Assembly (NCBI RefSeq): GCF_000428925.1
Contig: NZ_AUAW01000004.1
Span: 124,001-188,000, forward strand
Direction of reading: 5' to 3'
DNA length: 64,000 nt
From: Furfurilactobacillus rossiae DSM 15814
GTDB lineage: Bacteria; Bacillota; Bacilli; Lactobacillales; Lactobacillaceae
This document shows positions 1-8,458 of this stretch, piece after piece. Made by a program: the position numbers and the translations under genes. Position 1 is the first letter of the stretch. Each line of letters begins with the position of its first letter. The notes under the pieces are model-generated. The model was given only the letters and a program-made list of their open reading frames with translations, searched no databases and was not told the origin of the DNA.

Positions 1-861
1 CCCGCGATAACACCGTTGTTGGCGTTTGTGGGAGATCAAGGTTGGCTAAATGAAAAACGAGCTAGTAATTACCAACGTTACATTAACGAAGCCGCATCTG
101 TAATGATTGAACTGGCAGAGGATCCACTAAATTCTAGCCCTGCAAAAATGTTAGGTCAGGCGTTGCTAGAGAATGGTGTGGATCTTAACGATTCCGATGC
201 TGTACAAAAATTCATTGAGCAAGTTAACGAAAATGGCGGCGTTGACAGCCTGTATGGCGACGACGATCAATTGTTTGACGATGAGGATGGTATTCCGGAT
301 GATCTTGTTCAGTTATTGGATAATCCCGAACAATTAACCGAAGCGGCTAAAGTGTATGATCCAGATCCTGAACGGGATTATTTGAATGATGCGCATCGTC
401 CAGCTTCCAGCGGGTGGCGAAAATCTAGAGCCGTCGAAACGCACCAATTGGCAGTCGAAACTGGAATTCGGCTATGGTTGCAACGTGCACAATACGCTAT
501 TCCAAAGACGTTTGAGACAACAGACCTAATGTTTGCTGTGACGGATTTCATGGATGTTTTGTATGCTCGAAACTTAGTAACTCCGAGTCAGTGGACAGTA
601 GCGGCGTTAAAAGAGATTGGCCAATGGTATGAAAGGACTCAAACCGTTAAGGACTATCGAGATATGCAAGTCGTGATTGCTGGCGTCATCGGTGTATTAA
701 GGTCGACCGATGTGATATCACAAAAGCAATCCATTCAGTTAACCGCGGCCTTCAATGGTGAGAAGATTCCTGATGTCGGCGGACCCCAAAAGGTGACTGG
801 TAAGGTCATGTCGATGAAACAGGCGCGGAAATTGTTAAAGAATAAGCGGCGCAAACGTTGA
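1..861 (+). CDS. Hypothetical protein, 5' end outside window
   Basis: The reading frame is open from the first base, so only the C-terminal 286 residues are visible; the TTG at 16 is merely the first start-like codon. The protein is hydrophilic, with an acidic stretch in its first third (DDDQLFDDEDG), a predicted helical middle and a strongly basic tail (KLLKNKRRKR). No signal peptide, membrane segment or catalytic motif is visible and I do not recognise the family. The basic tail would fit nucleic acid or ribosome contact, which is only a guess. No terminator follows directly; the next small gene starts 88 bases downstream. Confidence 0.6.
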   Translation, partial: PAITPLLAFVGDQGWLNEKRASNYQRYINEAASVMIELAEDPLNSSPAKMLGQALLENGVDLNDSDAVQKFIEQVNENGGVDSLYGDDDQLFDDEDGIPDDLVQLLDNPEQLTEAAKVYDPDPERDYLNDAHRPASSGWRKSRAVETHQLAVETGIRLWLQRAQYAIPKTFETTDLMFAVTDFMDVLYARNLVTPSQWTVAALKEIGQWYERTQTVKDYRDMQVVIAGVIGVLRSTDVISQKQSIQLTAAFNGEKIPDVGGPQKVTGKVMSMKQARKLLKNKRRKR

Positions 862-949
862 TATATAAATAACTTTATATAGGCGTTACCTGTCGATAGC
901 TTTGTGGTTTGCCCAGTATAATGACAAGTGCAGAAAGGAGGGTGTCAGG

Positions 950-1141
950 ATGACAGTAAGTCGAATTGAAGTGAAATCTTCGTTAGTTGATTGGGCTTTT
1001 TCAGTGACAGATGTAAATAAAGATGCAATTGAATCAGTTATTAGTAATGAGCCCAAAATTCCGTTTGTAGCGAAGCATTTTAACGTTCCGACAATTAACT
1101 TTTGGGATTTTCTATCTGAAAATCATTTTATTGCAAAGTGA
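950..1141 (+). CDS. Small protein resembling the N-terminus of HTH/ImmA-IrrE proteins
   Basis: A 63-residue ORF. I chose the ATG at 950 because AAAGGAGG at 934-941 sits 8 bases upstream, whereas the longer frame from 902 has no ribosome binding site. The sequence begins MTVSRIEVKSSLVDWAFSVT and continues with a segment ending NFWDFLSENHF. That layout (R-I-x-V-x2-S-x2-x-W-A at the start, then a helix-turn-helix-like stretch) recalls the N-terminus of large XRE/ImmA-IrrE proteins, but the metalloprotease part with its HExxH motif is absent. It may be a remnant or a stand-alone small regulator. A strong hairpin terminator follows. Confidence 0.5.
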   Translation: MTVSRIEVKSSLVDWAFSVTDVNKDAIESVISNEPKIPFVAKHFNVPTINFWDFLSENHFIAK

Positions 1142-1168
1142 TTTCCGGCATAACTTGATGATATTTTA

Positions 1169-1214
1169 AAACAGGTGCTGATGAGTGTAACGTTTATCTC
1201 ATCAGCACCTGTTT
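1169..1214. terminator. Bidirectional intrinsic terminator
   Basis: A 17-bp perfect inverted repeat (arms 1169-1185 and 1198-1214, AAACAGGTGCTGATGAG and its complement) with a 12-base loop. The flanking A- and T-rich ends allow it to end both the small gene on the plus strand and the DUF2075 gene on the minus strand. Confidence 0.85.
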
Positions 1215-1217
1215 AAG

Positions 1218-2387
1218 TTATTTACCATTCTCGTACAAATCTACAAGTCGTTTCCGCAACGCATCATCGTACGCGGTCAAGTACAAGCCGTACTTCCCAC
1301 GTTTCATCAGCACATTCAGCACGTCAGCGATGAACTTCTTGTACTCGTCACGTGAGAACTTCATGTCCTTACGTTTCTTGAAGACTTCTTTATGTGAATA
1401 TTTTTCAGGAATCACTGTCATTGTGTCCGTTTTGGGGTCGTAACCAAACGACGGGCCGATAATCATGCCAACGTAATTGAGGTCGAAACCCTGGAGGGTA
1501 TAAATCGTACCCACTTGGGTAATCGATCCTTCACGTTTGGCCCAGTGTGTCCGTTGAGGGTCCCATTCATCCCATGGCAAACTAAAGGAATCCATTTCCA
1601 CGTTGTGTCGTCCACCGATTCGGGGGAAGCCAGAGGTAGCAACCATCCGGCTCATCCCGACTTCTTTATTCCGTTTCTTAATGGTTTCAAACATCTCACC
1701 GGCGGTATCGAACACTTTGAACTTGAAGTCACTGTTATTCGGGAACGGCTTCATCGGTTTTTCTTCGGTTAGATCGTCCATCCAGGCAACTTGCTCATCG
1801 CTAGCGACCATCCGGTACTGGAAGTTCATATCAAACGTTTTGTGGGGATGGTTACCGATAGTTTTCAGTAATAAAGCGCGATCCCAATACATTTTTGATT
1901 GGAATACCTGGTCGAAATCATAGACAACAACGACTACTTTGGCCAAGTTCATCAAGTCAGTTAGCTGATTTTGACCGCGGTAATGAGCGTAGGGCTCGGA
2001 TTTTGAATATAAAAGGTGAGCTTCATCAACAAAGATGATGTCATACTTCTTGTTGTGCTTTTGGGCATCATTAATAAGTGATGTTGGTCGGCGAATTGTG
2101 TTGACCTTCATGTTGGGAATCGATTCCGCGATATCCTGGTAGGCTTTATACAACTCAGGATGGTTAACAACTAACGATGTCTTGTAATGATTATCCGTCA
2201 TGTATTGGCGAACCAATTCCATGAGAACCACTGATTTACCGGTGCCGGCCGCACCTTCAATAATGGCAACGGAAGATGGTTTTGTGGTAAGACCCTGTTT
2301 GATGTAGTTATTGATATTTGTAATCACAGATTTCTGATCGTCTGAAAGGTCATCGACGAAGAATTGCGCTTTTAAGATTTCGTTCAT
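1218..2387 (-). CDS. DUF2075 family ATPase (schlafen-like/helicase-related)
   Basis: A 389-residue protein with a P-loop near residue 46 (GAAGTGKS), a Walker B motif IIFVDEAH around residue 118, a QYRM motif near 193 and a late TLQGFDLNYVG segment, the order seen in DUF2075 proteins and superfamily 1 helicases. It is a predicted cytosolic nucleoside triphosphatase; the substrate is unknown, and some DUF2075 proteins occur with restriction or defence genes. It follows the TetR gene by 13 bases on the same strand, so the two probably form an operon. A clear paralogue lies at the far end of the window (62784 onward) with the same motif order and closely similar C-terminus. Confidence 0.8.
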   Translation of the reverse strand: MNEILKAQFFVDDLSDDQKSVITNINNYIKQGLTTKPSSVAIIEGAAGTGKSVVLMELVRQYMTDNHYKTSLVVNHPELYKAYQDIAESIPNMKVNTIRRPTSLINDAQKHNKKYDIIFVDEAHLLYSKSEPYAHYRGQNQLTDLMNLAKVVVVVYDFDQVFQSKMYWDRALLLKTIGNHPHKTFDMNFQYRMVASDEQVAWMDDLTEEKPMKPFPNNSDFKFKVFDTAGEMFETIKKRNKEVGMSRMVATSGFPRIGGRHNVEMDSFSLPWDEWDPQRTHWAKREGSITQVGTIYTLQGFDLNYVGMIIGPSFGYDPKTDTMTVIPEKYSHKEVFKKRKDMKFSRDEYKKFIADVLNVLMKRGKYGLYLTAYDDALRKRLVDLYENGK

Positions 2388-2400
2388 TTAACTCTCCTAA

Positions 2401-2991
2401 TTAGTTTTGTTGTGCCATTATTGCCGGCAAAACAATTGTGTTCACCAAGTCAGTTATATAGTTTAAGGACAACTGATTCCGGTTGACCATTGCTTGATAT
2501 AGTAACAGGTTAAATGGTAACAGTTTAACGTTATCTGTAACAGTATGCTTTATTTCACCGTCAAGTTCAGCCTGACTGAGGATTCTTTCCATGATGTATA
2601 GTTGTTCCTTGTGTAACTTAACGAAGTATTCGTTAACGACGGGATTGTTTTTGCCTAACTCAATCAACACTGCTCTCATAAATTGTCGTGAACTGTCGAA
2701 GTGGGCCAAACTATCAATGATGTTTTCTTTTAGTGAGCGACCGGAAAAATCAATATCAGCCTCTGAGGTAATGTTCCTATCATCAAAGTAGTTTTCCGCG
2801 TCTAGCAGTAGTTCAAACGGTGTGTGCCATCGTCTATATAACACCGGTCGGCCAGTGCCTGACAGGCGCGCAATGTTATTAAACGTGACATTTTCATAGC
2901 CTTCTGTGTCAAGAATAGTCACGGTTGCCTTAAAAATACTTTCTGTGAGCTCTCGATTTGTCTTTCGAGGTGCTCTTTTTTTGTCACTCAT
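2401..2991 (-). CDS. TetR/AcrR family transcriptional regulator
   Basis: A 196-residue regulator with an N-terminal helix-turn-helix around residues 25-65 (LDTEGYENVTFNNIARLSGT, then a recognition helix with RPVLYRRW) and a helical C-terminal ligand domain. The start at MSDKKR is chosen because GAGGAG stands 7 bases upstream; the ORF extends five codons further without a better site. It is divergent from the acyltransferase at 3158, and a 27-bp palindrome between the two genes (3100-3126) is the likely operator. It probably represses both itself with the DUF2075 gene and the acyltransferase. Confidence 0.85.
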   Translation of the reverse strand: MSDKKRAPRKTNRELTESIFKATVTILDTEGYENVTFNNIARLSGTGRPVLYRRWHTPFELLLDAENYFDDRNITSEADIDFSGRSLKENIIDSLAHFDSSRQFMRAVLIELGKNNPVVNEYFVKLHKEQLYIMERILSQAELDGEIKHTVTDNVKLLPFNLLLYQAMVNRNQLSLNYITDLVNTIVLPAIMAQQN

Positions 2992-3099
2992 AAACGTGCT
3001 CCTCAATAGTTGATAGTTTCAGTATAACAAAAATATGAATTTTAATTACATAGAGTAACTAAAAAAGATTGATGATCACTTAAAATGGTGTATTCTATA

Positions 3100-3126
3100 T
3101 TTATAGATACAGATTGTATTTATAAA
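3100..3126. promoter_or_regulatory. Probable TetR operator
   Basis: An imperfect palindrome TTTATAGATACA-GAT-TGTATTTATAAA: 12-base arms with one mismatch around a 3-base centre. It lies in the divergent TetR/acyltransferase intergenic region, 32 bases before the acyltransferase start codon, where binding would block transcription of that gene. The length and symmetry fit TetR-family sites. Confidence 0.65.
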
Positions 3127-3157
3127 TAAAAATATGGTAATTAAAGGAAGTATAAAT

Positions 3158-3685
3158 ATGGATGATTTTAAAACATTGTTTAAACGTAATAGTTTTTCAC
3201 AAGACAAAGATGTTCGTCGCCAAGCGGCCGAACAGTTGCAGCTTCAATATAACTGCGAAATCAATGGCCTTCAGATCGACGAAAGTGTTCTGTTTGCCCA
3301 CAACGGGAAAGGCTGTACAGTGGTCGCTTCAAAGCTTTCAGAAGGCGATGTCATATTTCAGAATGTCACAATTGGTGCTAATCAAACCTACAACAAAGCA
3401 ACTCAAAAATGGGAGCACTTAGGCAATCCGGTGTTAGGCAAAAATGTAATTGTTGCTGATGGTGCCAAAATTGTTGGACCAATCATCATCGGTGATAATA
3501 CAGTCGTTGGAATGGGTGCGATTGTCACTAAAGATGTACCAGCCAATAGTATTGTTTATGGCGTAAATAAAATTAAACCACGCGATCCTGATCACGTACC
3601 GGTCTTTTTTAAAGATATGCCTGAGAGTGACGAAATTATTGCTGCATGTAACCAAGTGATCAATCGATATAAGAATGAACAGTAG
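3158..3685 (+). CDS. Hexapeptide-repeat acyltransferase (serine acetyltransferase-like)
   Basis: A 175-residue left-handed beta-helix acyltransferase. The repeats are visible from about residue 75 (VIFQNVTIGAN, NPVLGKNVIVADGAKIVG, PIIIGDNTVVGMGAIVTKDVP), ending in the usual SIVYGVNKIKPRD exit. The ATG at 3158 has AAAGGAAG 7 bases upstream; the longer frame from 3134 lacks one. It resembles the C-terminal half of CysE-type serine O-acetyltransferases, but the short N-terminus means another small acceptor is possible. It is divergent from a TetR gene and follows its putative operator. Confidence 0.75.
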   Translation: MDDFKTLFKRNSFSQDKDVRRQAAEQLQLQYNCEINGLQIDESVLFAHNGKGCTVVASKLSEGDVIFQNVTIGANQTYNKATQKWEHLGNPVLGKNVIVADGAKIVGPIIIGDNTVVGMGAIVTKDVPANSIVYGVNKIKPRDPDHVPVFFKDMPESDEIIAACNQVINRYKNEQ

Positions 3686-3803
3686 AATAGTCTGAGTTTG
3701 TGCGCGCACTGTGAATCGTTGGTGTGCTCTGTTGGTTTAATGCCCTTATTCAGTTATAGTTGAAGGAACGAAGTATGGCATCAATTGATAAGGAGGTCAC
3801 CAC

Positions 3804-5750
3804 ATGAAACACATTGTTGCCGGCGTCGCGGCGCACGTGGATGCAGGGAAAACGACCCTGTCGGAGGCGTTACTTTATAAAACTGGTGCCGTGCGCACAT
3901 TAGGTCGTGTGGACAATGGGGATGCGTTTTTGGATCCAGACACGTTGGAAAAGCAGCGTGGGATCACTATTTTTTCGCATCAGGCCAACCTCCACTATGG
4001 TGATTTGTCATTAACATTACTGGACAGTCCCGGCCACGTGGACTTTGCAGCGCAAACGGAACAGATTTTACCGGTCCTCGATTATGCAATCCTGGTCGTT
4101 TCAGCTACTGATGGTGTTCAGGGTTATACACAAACATTGTGGCGTTTATTAAAACGGTATCATGTGCCAACACTAATTTTCGTGAACAAAATGGACGCAG
4201 ATGGTGTAGATCGTGAGGCTATTCTCCAACAGTTACAAACGGAATTAGCGCCCGGTTGTCTGCCATTTGACTGGGACGGCGATGTCGATTTGATGCCAGA
4301 AGAAACCGCCGAGGCCATCGCATTACAAGATGAAACGGTCCTCGACGATTACTTAAACGGGACGCCGTTATCAACACCAATGATTCAACACATGATTCAG
4401 CGACGTGAAGTCTTTCCCTGTTTCTTTGGATCAGGTCTTAAGATGACCGGCATTGATACATTGTTGGATGGTCTGTCACGTTGGACGCTTGAGTCAGAAC
4501 CAGCGGCCGAATTTGGCGCGCGAGCATTCAAAATCTCTCACGATGAAAAGGGTGAACGGTTAACTTGGATTCGCGTGACCGGCGGCGTGTTGAAAACGAA
4601 GGCAGAGGTCTTACCTGATCAGAAAGCCAACCAATTACGTGTTTATAATGGCGGCAAGAGTCAGATGGTTTCTGAAATTTCAGCGGGTGGCGTCGGTGTC
4701 ATTCTCGGTTTAACCGATACGCGGCCAGGTCAAGGTCTCGGTGCTGCCGCAAATAGTCCAGCGCCGTTGCTACAACCGGTTTTGAACTACGCGGTCACGC
4801 TGAATGGCGTGGATGCCCATACTTGTTTAACGGCGTTGCGCCAACTTGAGGACGAGGACCCACAATTACATGTGACTTGGTCTGAGCAGGTCCAAGAAAT
4901 TCGTGTTCAAATCATGGGTCCAATTCAGTTAGAAGTCTTGCAGGAACAATTAAAGACTCGTTTTAACCTCGTCGTCAGTTTTGGTGAAGGCAGCATTTTG
5001 TATCGTGAAACAATTACTGAACCAGTTGAGGGCGTCGGCCACTTTGAACCATTGCGTCATTACGCGGAGGTTCATTTAAAGATGACGCCGGCCAAATCAG
5101 GCAGCGGAATGACGTTTGACACAGACTGCCCGGTCGATGTCCTCGGCAAGAACTGGCAGCATCAAGTGTTGACCAGCCTACAGGCTAAAGAGCACCTAGG
5201 CGTTCTGGCTGGTGCACCGCTGACGGATATGCACATTACGTTAATCACCGGCAAAGCTAGCATCGTGCACTCAGTTGGCGGCGATTTTCGTGAGGCAACG
5301 TGGCGCGCAGTCCGTCAGGGTCTCATGATGCTGTTAGCAAACGATGGTGACCAGTTGCTGGAGCCTTGGTACCAGTTCCGTTTGACGGTTGATGGTGATA
5401 ATGTTGGCCGTGCGATGACCGATATTCAGCGGATGCATGGGTCGTTCGAGACGCCCACGACAAACGGCGCCAACACCGTTCTAAGCGGTGTGGCGCCGGT
5501 ATCTGAAATGCAAGATTATGCCCGAACTGTCCAAGCCTATACGCATGGTCTGGGGCAGCTCGAATGTGTCGTTGATGGGTACCGTCCGTGTCATAATGCG
5601 GATGAAGTGATCGCCGACGCAGATTATCATCCGGTTAGTGATCTTGAAAATACACCAGATTCTGTATTTTGTGCCCATGGTGCGGGATATCCAGTGGCAT
5701 GGGATCAGGTTCCGACCGCGGCTCACGTGCCTTACGTGATGACTCATTAA
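3804..5750 (+). CDS. TetM/EF-G-like ribosomal protection-type GTPase
   Basis: A 648-residue translational GTPase of the TetM/TetO group within the EF-G superfamily. All G motifs are present: AHVDAGKT (10-17), RGIT (52-55), DSPGH (74-78) and NKMD (128-131), followed by domain II, the EF-G III/V-like domains and a C-terminus rich in short loops. Acquired TetM-type proteins release tetracycline from the ribosome; chromosomal relatives like this are common in lactobacilli and need not give resistance. There is a strong AAGGAGG 7 bases before the ATG. No leader peptide attenuator, conjugation gene or insertion sequence is nearby, which argues for a resident housekeeping copy. It ends exactly where convergent yaaA ends. 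Confidence 0.8.
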   Translation: MKHIVAGVAAHVDAGKTTLSEALLYKTGAVRTLGRVDNGDAFLDPDTLEKQRGITIFSHQANLHYGDLSLTLLDSPGHVDFAAQTEQILPVLDYAILVVSATDGVQGYTQTLWRLLKRYHVPTLIFVNKMDADGVDREAILQQLQTELAPGCLPFDWDGDVDLMPEETAEAIALQDETVLDDYLNGTPLSTPMIQHMIQRREVFPCFFGSGLKMTGIDTLLDGLSRWTLESEPAAEFGARAFKISHDEKGERLTWIRVTGGVLKTKAEVLPDQKANQLRVYNGGKSQMVSEISAGGVGVILGLTDTRPGQGLGAAANSPAPLLQPVLNYAVTLNGVDAHTCLTALRQLEDEDPQLHVTWSEQVQEIRVQIMGPIQLEVLQEQLKTRFNLVVSFGEGSILYRETITEPVEGVGHFEPLRHYAEVHLKMTPAKSGSGMTFDTDCPVDVLGKNWQHQVLTSLQAKEHLGVLAGAPLTDMHITLITGKASIVHSVGGDFREATWRAVRQGLMMLLANDGDQLLEPWYQFRLTVDGDNVGRAMTDIQRMHGSFETPTTNGANTVLSGVAPVSEMQDYARTVQAYTHGLGQLECVVDGYRPCHNADEVIADADYHPVSDLENTPDSVFCAHGAGYPVAWDQVPTAAHVPYVMTH

Positions 5751-6497
5751 TCAGTCTTGTTTTAAGAAGACGAAAGTCGTTTCGTCCGAACGTTTGGCGT
5801 CAAACCGGTAGTTCAACCGGTCAAATTGTTTCAAATCACTAAGATCATGAACATTATTTTCAGCTAAAAAACGAACCATTTCACCCCGTGCCATTTTTGC
5901 AAATGTGGCACGGGTTTTTAGTTTGCCGTCAACGACGTGACCAAAGACAACATTGATTAACGGTTCAGCAGTAGTTAAATAACGCTGAACCGTTTTAGTG
6001 TATTCCTGTGAAGCGAGGTTAATTAACGGCTCATGATGTAGATTCAGCCCGCGTTCAGGTTTGTCACCCCAAAAGTCGTACAGATTCTTGTGGTTCGTCA
6101 CGTGGAGGGGTGCTTGCATTTCCAGACGATAGGGTGCAACGCCATCAAACGGACGTAGCACCCCGTAAAAACCAGACAGAATCCGCAAATGATCCTGCAC
6201 GTATTGCAATGCTTGCGCCGTAAACACGCCTGGTGCCATGTACTGGTACTGAATGCCAGAGTAAGCCACCAGTGCAGGTGTTAACTGATGTTTGAGATTG
6301 ATTTGCTGTAATTGTTGGTAGGCTTGTTGCGCGATTTTGTCGCTACAGTGCCAAAGCTGATGCAGTTCTTCATAACTCATTGATCGCAATGTTTGCAAAA
6401 TTTCCTGCGTTTCTGGTAGGAATTGTGGCAAGGATGAAATATCGAAACTGTCTGAATCAATGATCATTTTCTTAGCTGGTGAAATAATTATCTTCAT
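5751..6497 (-). CDS. yaaA: Peroxide stress protein YaaA (DUF328)
   Basis: A 248-residue protein beginning MKIIISPAKKM, the diagnostic start of the YaaA/UPF0246 family, with conserved YSGIQYQY, LRILSGFYGVLRPFD and FLAENN-type stretches. Escherichia coli YaaA lowers intracellular free iron under peroxide stress and binds DNA. Length is normal for the family. Its stop codon abuts the stop of the convergent TetM-like gene, leaving no space for a terminator between them. Confidence 0.9.
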   Translation of the reverse strand: MKIIISPAKKMIIDSDSFDISSLPQFLPETQEILQTLRSMSYEELHQLWHCSDKIAQQAYQQLQQINLKHQLTPALVAYSGIQYQYMAPGVFTAQALQYVQDHLRILSGFYGVLRPFDGVAPYRLEMQAPLHVTNHKNLYDFWGDKPERGLNLHHEPLINLASQEYTKTVQRYLTTAEPLINVVFGHVVDGKLKTRATFAKMARGEMVRFLAENNVHDLSDLKQFDRLNYRFDAKRSDETTFVFLKQD

Positions 6498-6675
6498 GTG
6501 AGACCCTTTACTTTTAAATGCTGTTTTGTAAATGATAGCAGGTTTTTTCGTCCGATATCGCCGTCATTCAAGCGTAAATATTTGTACGAAAATTATTCCA
6601 AACGAACATATTGGTTTGAATTGCGTATGTTAATGTAACTGGTTTTAGTAACAGTGAATCAGTGAATTTTATTAA

Positions 6676-6713
6676 TTGACAGATACGATTGAACCGTATA
6701 TTCTATAATCGTA
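6676..6713 (+). promoter_or_regulatory. Promoter and probable operator of the toxin-antitoxin pair
   Basis: A consensus -35 box TTGACA (6676-6681) precedes AT-rich -10 candidates at 6697-6709 (TATATT, TATAAT). An inverted repeat TACGATT (6684-6690) / AATCGTA (6707-6713) overlaps the core promoter. HigA-type antitoxins commonly autorepress at such repeats, so this is the likely autoregulatory site. Confidence 0.55.
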
Positions 6714-6737
6714 CTTCGGCAATGAACTGGAGTATGG

Positions 6738-7127
6738 ATGGAACATGAGAAGATTCACTTTATTTACCCAAAGCTTTTTATAAAGAGATGGCAACAGTTA
6801 AACTTGAGTTTGCTCGATAAAGGTCGACTGAAGAGAAACATTACGCACTTCTTTAATAGTAGTCCCGAGAATTATAATGGTAGAAGATTTCCAGGTAATA
6901 TCATTCGTGGCACTGGTGGTGCCTATAAACTCAGATTCTCGTCAATAGCCAGTAATCAAGGTCAAAGTGGTAGCTACCGAGTTATTTATTTCGTGGTTGC
7001 AGGTAGTCAGGTAATCTTTTTAGAAATGTATCAAAAGAATCGGCAAGAATCCTTGAGCGATGCAAAAAAACAAGAGATTCGAAAGATGATTAGTCTGATA
7101 AGGGAGGTAAATGAATCAGATGAGTAA
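6738..7127 (+). CDS. RelE/HigB-type toxin
   Basis: A 129-residue basic protein. Its second half carries the RelE/HigB fold signatures: KLRFSSIASNQGQSGSYRVIYFVV (split here as a central strand with R-V-I-Y-F) and an ending FLEMYQKNRQESLSDAKKQEI typical of the family's last strand and helix. RelE/HigB toxins are ribosome-dependent mRNA nucleases. It overlaps the antitoxin gene by 17 bases, in the toxin-first order typical of HigBA. Confidence 0.8.
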   Translation: MEHEKIHFIYPKLFIKRWQQLNLSLLDKGRLKRNITHFFNSSPENYNGRRFPGNIIRGTGGAYKLRFSSIASNQGQSGSYRVIYFVVAGSQVIFLEMYQKNRQESLSDAKKQEIRKMISLIREVNESDE

Positions 7128-7434
7128 GGATAAGGATGAAAGTTATATCATGCAGAACTTGGCCGAAGTTGAGGCATATTTCAAAGGTGGACCTAACAAT
7201 GTTGAAGTGCACACGGTCACTATCGATGTGCCACCGCGTTTTGATGCCAAGACGGTTAAGCAGCTGCGCAAACGGCTAGATGTGACGCAAAATACAATGG
7301 CCCATTTGTTAGGCATTTCGCCACGAACTGTGGAAGCCTGGGAAATTGGTCGGGCTGAACCTAATGGCAGTTCACGTCGCCTCCTTGAACTGTTTCAGAA
7401 GGATCCTAAAATCATTGAATTACTGCGCGATTAA
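7111..7434 (+). CDS. HigA-type XRE antitoxin
   Basis: A 107-residue protein with a C-terminal Cro/C1 helix-turn-helix (LRKRLDVTQNTMAHLLGISP then RTVEAWEIGRAEPNGSSRRLL) and a family-typical end (LELFQKDPKIIELLRD). The N-terminal half would bind and neutralise the overlapping toxin. Two in-frame ATGs (7111 and 7120) follow AGGGAGG; the first is only 3-4 bases away and the second about 12, so the exact start is uncertain. It probably represses the operon at the repeats at 6684-6713. Confidence 0.8.
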   Translation: MNQMSKDKDESYIMQNLAEVEAYFKGGPNNVEVHTVTIDVPPRFDAKTVKQLRKRLDVTQNTMAHLLGISPRTVEAWEIGRAEPNGSSRRLLELFQKDPKIIELLRD

Positions 7435-7444
7435 CAATAATCAA

Positions 7445-8389
7445 CTACGTAAACGGATAAGCAACCACTTGCTGGGGGCTATCCGTTTTTATGTCGTCTA
7501 AATGCAGATGATGAATTTCACCGGTCCGAACGGATTTAAACGTCATGGTGCGTTCGGTCAAGTCCAGTACGTCCTCATAATGCGTGTAGTCCATGTTGCT
7601 GCGCCGCAAGCGTTCAGGCGTTCTGGGGATGACAACGTCGTCGAGTAGTGTGAGTAACTGATGTTCAGCGGCAAGCGTTGTTTGCGGCGCATCTTGACGC
7701 CATAAGTTGATGGCGGTGCGCTGGAAACGGTCCGTTGGTAAATTTGTGTGGCGCAATTCACCATCGAAAGAGCGACAGGCTTGTTTGAAAGTATCAACCG
7801 AGGATTCGGGATCAATGCCAAGGGTTTTGGCCAAACGGACAATGTGCGCCGGATAGTTTGGCGTGTTTGTCAGCACATGTAGTGGTGCTTCAGTCAGCGT
7901 TAGCTCGTGGCCCCGCGGCTCCAAAATAGCTGTATTGCCCGCAACATCAGTCAGTAGCCAATGAAATGGCCGCCAATTATTCTCGCTATACCACTTTTGC
8001 GCGATGATATTGATATTTGGCAAGTCCAAACGCAATTCGGCAATTGAATGATGCGTTAGCGCCCAGTAAATGAAGTCCTGTGGCGTGATGTTCAGTTTGC
8101 CGTCCATCATTGATGAAGCATAGTGAGCTTCCACCGGAAAGTAAAGTTCAGCGCAAGCAAGCCCGGCTTCGTTCATGCCGTCACCCATTAAATAATGATT
8201 ACCCGGCGTCCAGCGAACACCACCGAGAATCGCCATTGGCAATGGTTTACCGAGATCATCAGTAGACGGTTGCCATAAAAATCCAGCAGGCAGGTAAATT
8301 GGCCGCCATGGCGTGGTGGTCGGTAGATCCATGGTCCGCGCGAAAAACGCGTGGTCATTTATGGATTGAAGTGTGATTGCGGTGCACAT
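7445..8389 (-). CDS. Choloylglycine hydrolase family (bile salt hydrolase/penicillin V acylase-like)
   Basis: A 314-residue Ntn-hydrolase. The start at MCTAIT is certain in practice: AGGAGG lies 8 bases upstream and the nucleophile must be Cys2 after loss of methionine. Arg18 and Asp21 (ARTMDLP) match the bile salt hydrolase numbering, and LTNTPNYP supplies the conserved Asn. Substrate (conjugated bile acid, penicillin V or another amide such as N-acyl amino acids) cannot be settled from sequence. It lies 69 bases downstream of the MerR gene on the same strand, suggesting co-transcription. Confidence 0.85.
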   Translation of the reverse strand: MCTAITLQSINDHAFFARTMDLPTTTPWRPIYLPAGFLWQPSTDDLGKPLPMAILGGVRWTPGNHYLMGDGMNEAGLACAELYFPVEAHYASSMMDGKLNITPQDFIYWALTHHSIAELRLDLPNINIIAQKWYSENNWRPFHWLLTDVAGNTAILEPRGHELTLTEAPLHVLTNTPNYPAHIVRLAKTLGIDPESSVDTFKQACRSFDGELRHTNLPTDRFQRTAINLWRQDAPQTTLAAEHQLLTLLDDVVIPRTPERLRRSNMDYTHYEDVLDLTERTMTFKSVRTGEIHHLHLDDIKTDSPQQVVAYPFT

Positions 8390-8458
8390 GAGAAAACCTC
8401 CTAAATGCGAGTGCTTATGTTCCACGTGTAACTTTCTTGCCCAATGTACCCAAATCAA

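Noticed and set aside
1515-1923. Plus-strand ORFs inside the DUF2075 gene
   Set aside because: Shadow frames opposite a well-supported gene.
3804-5750. Acquired tetracycline resistance element
   Set aside because: No mobile genes, repeats or attenuator leader flank the gene.
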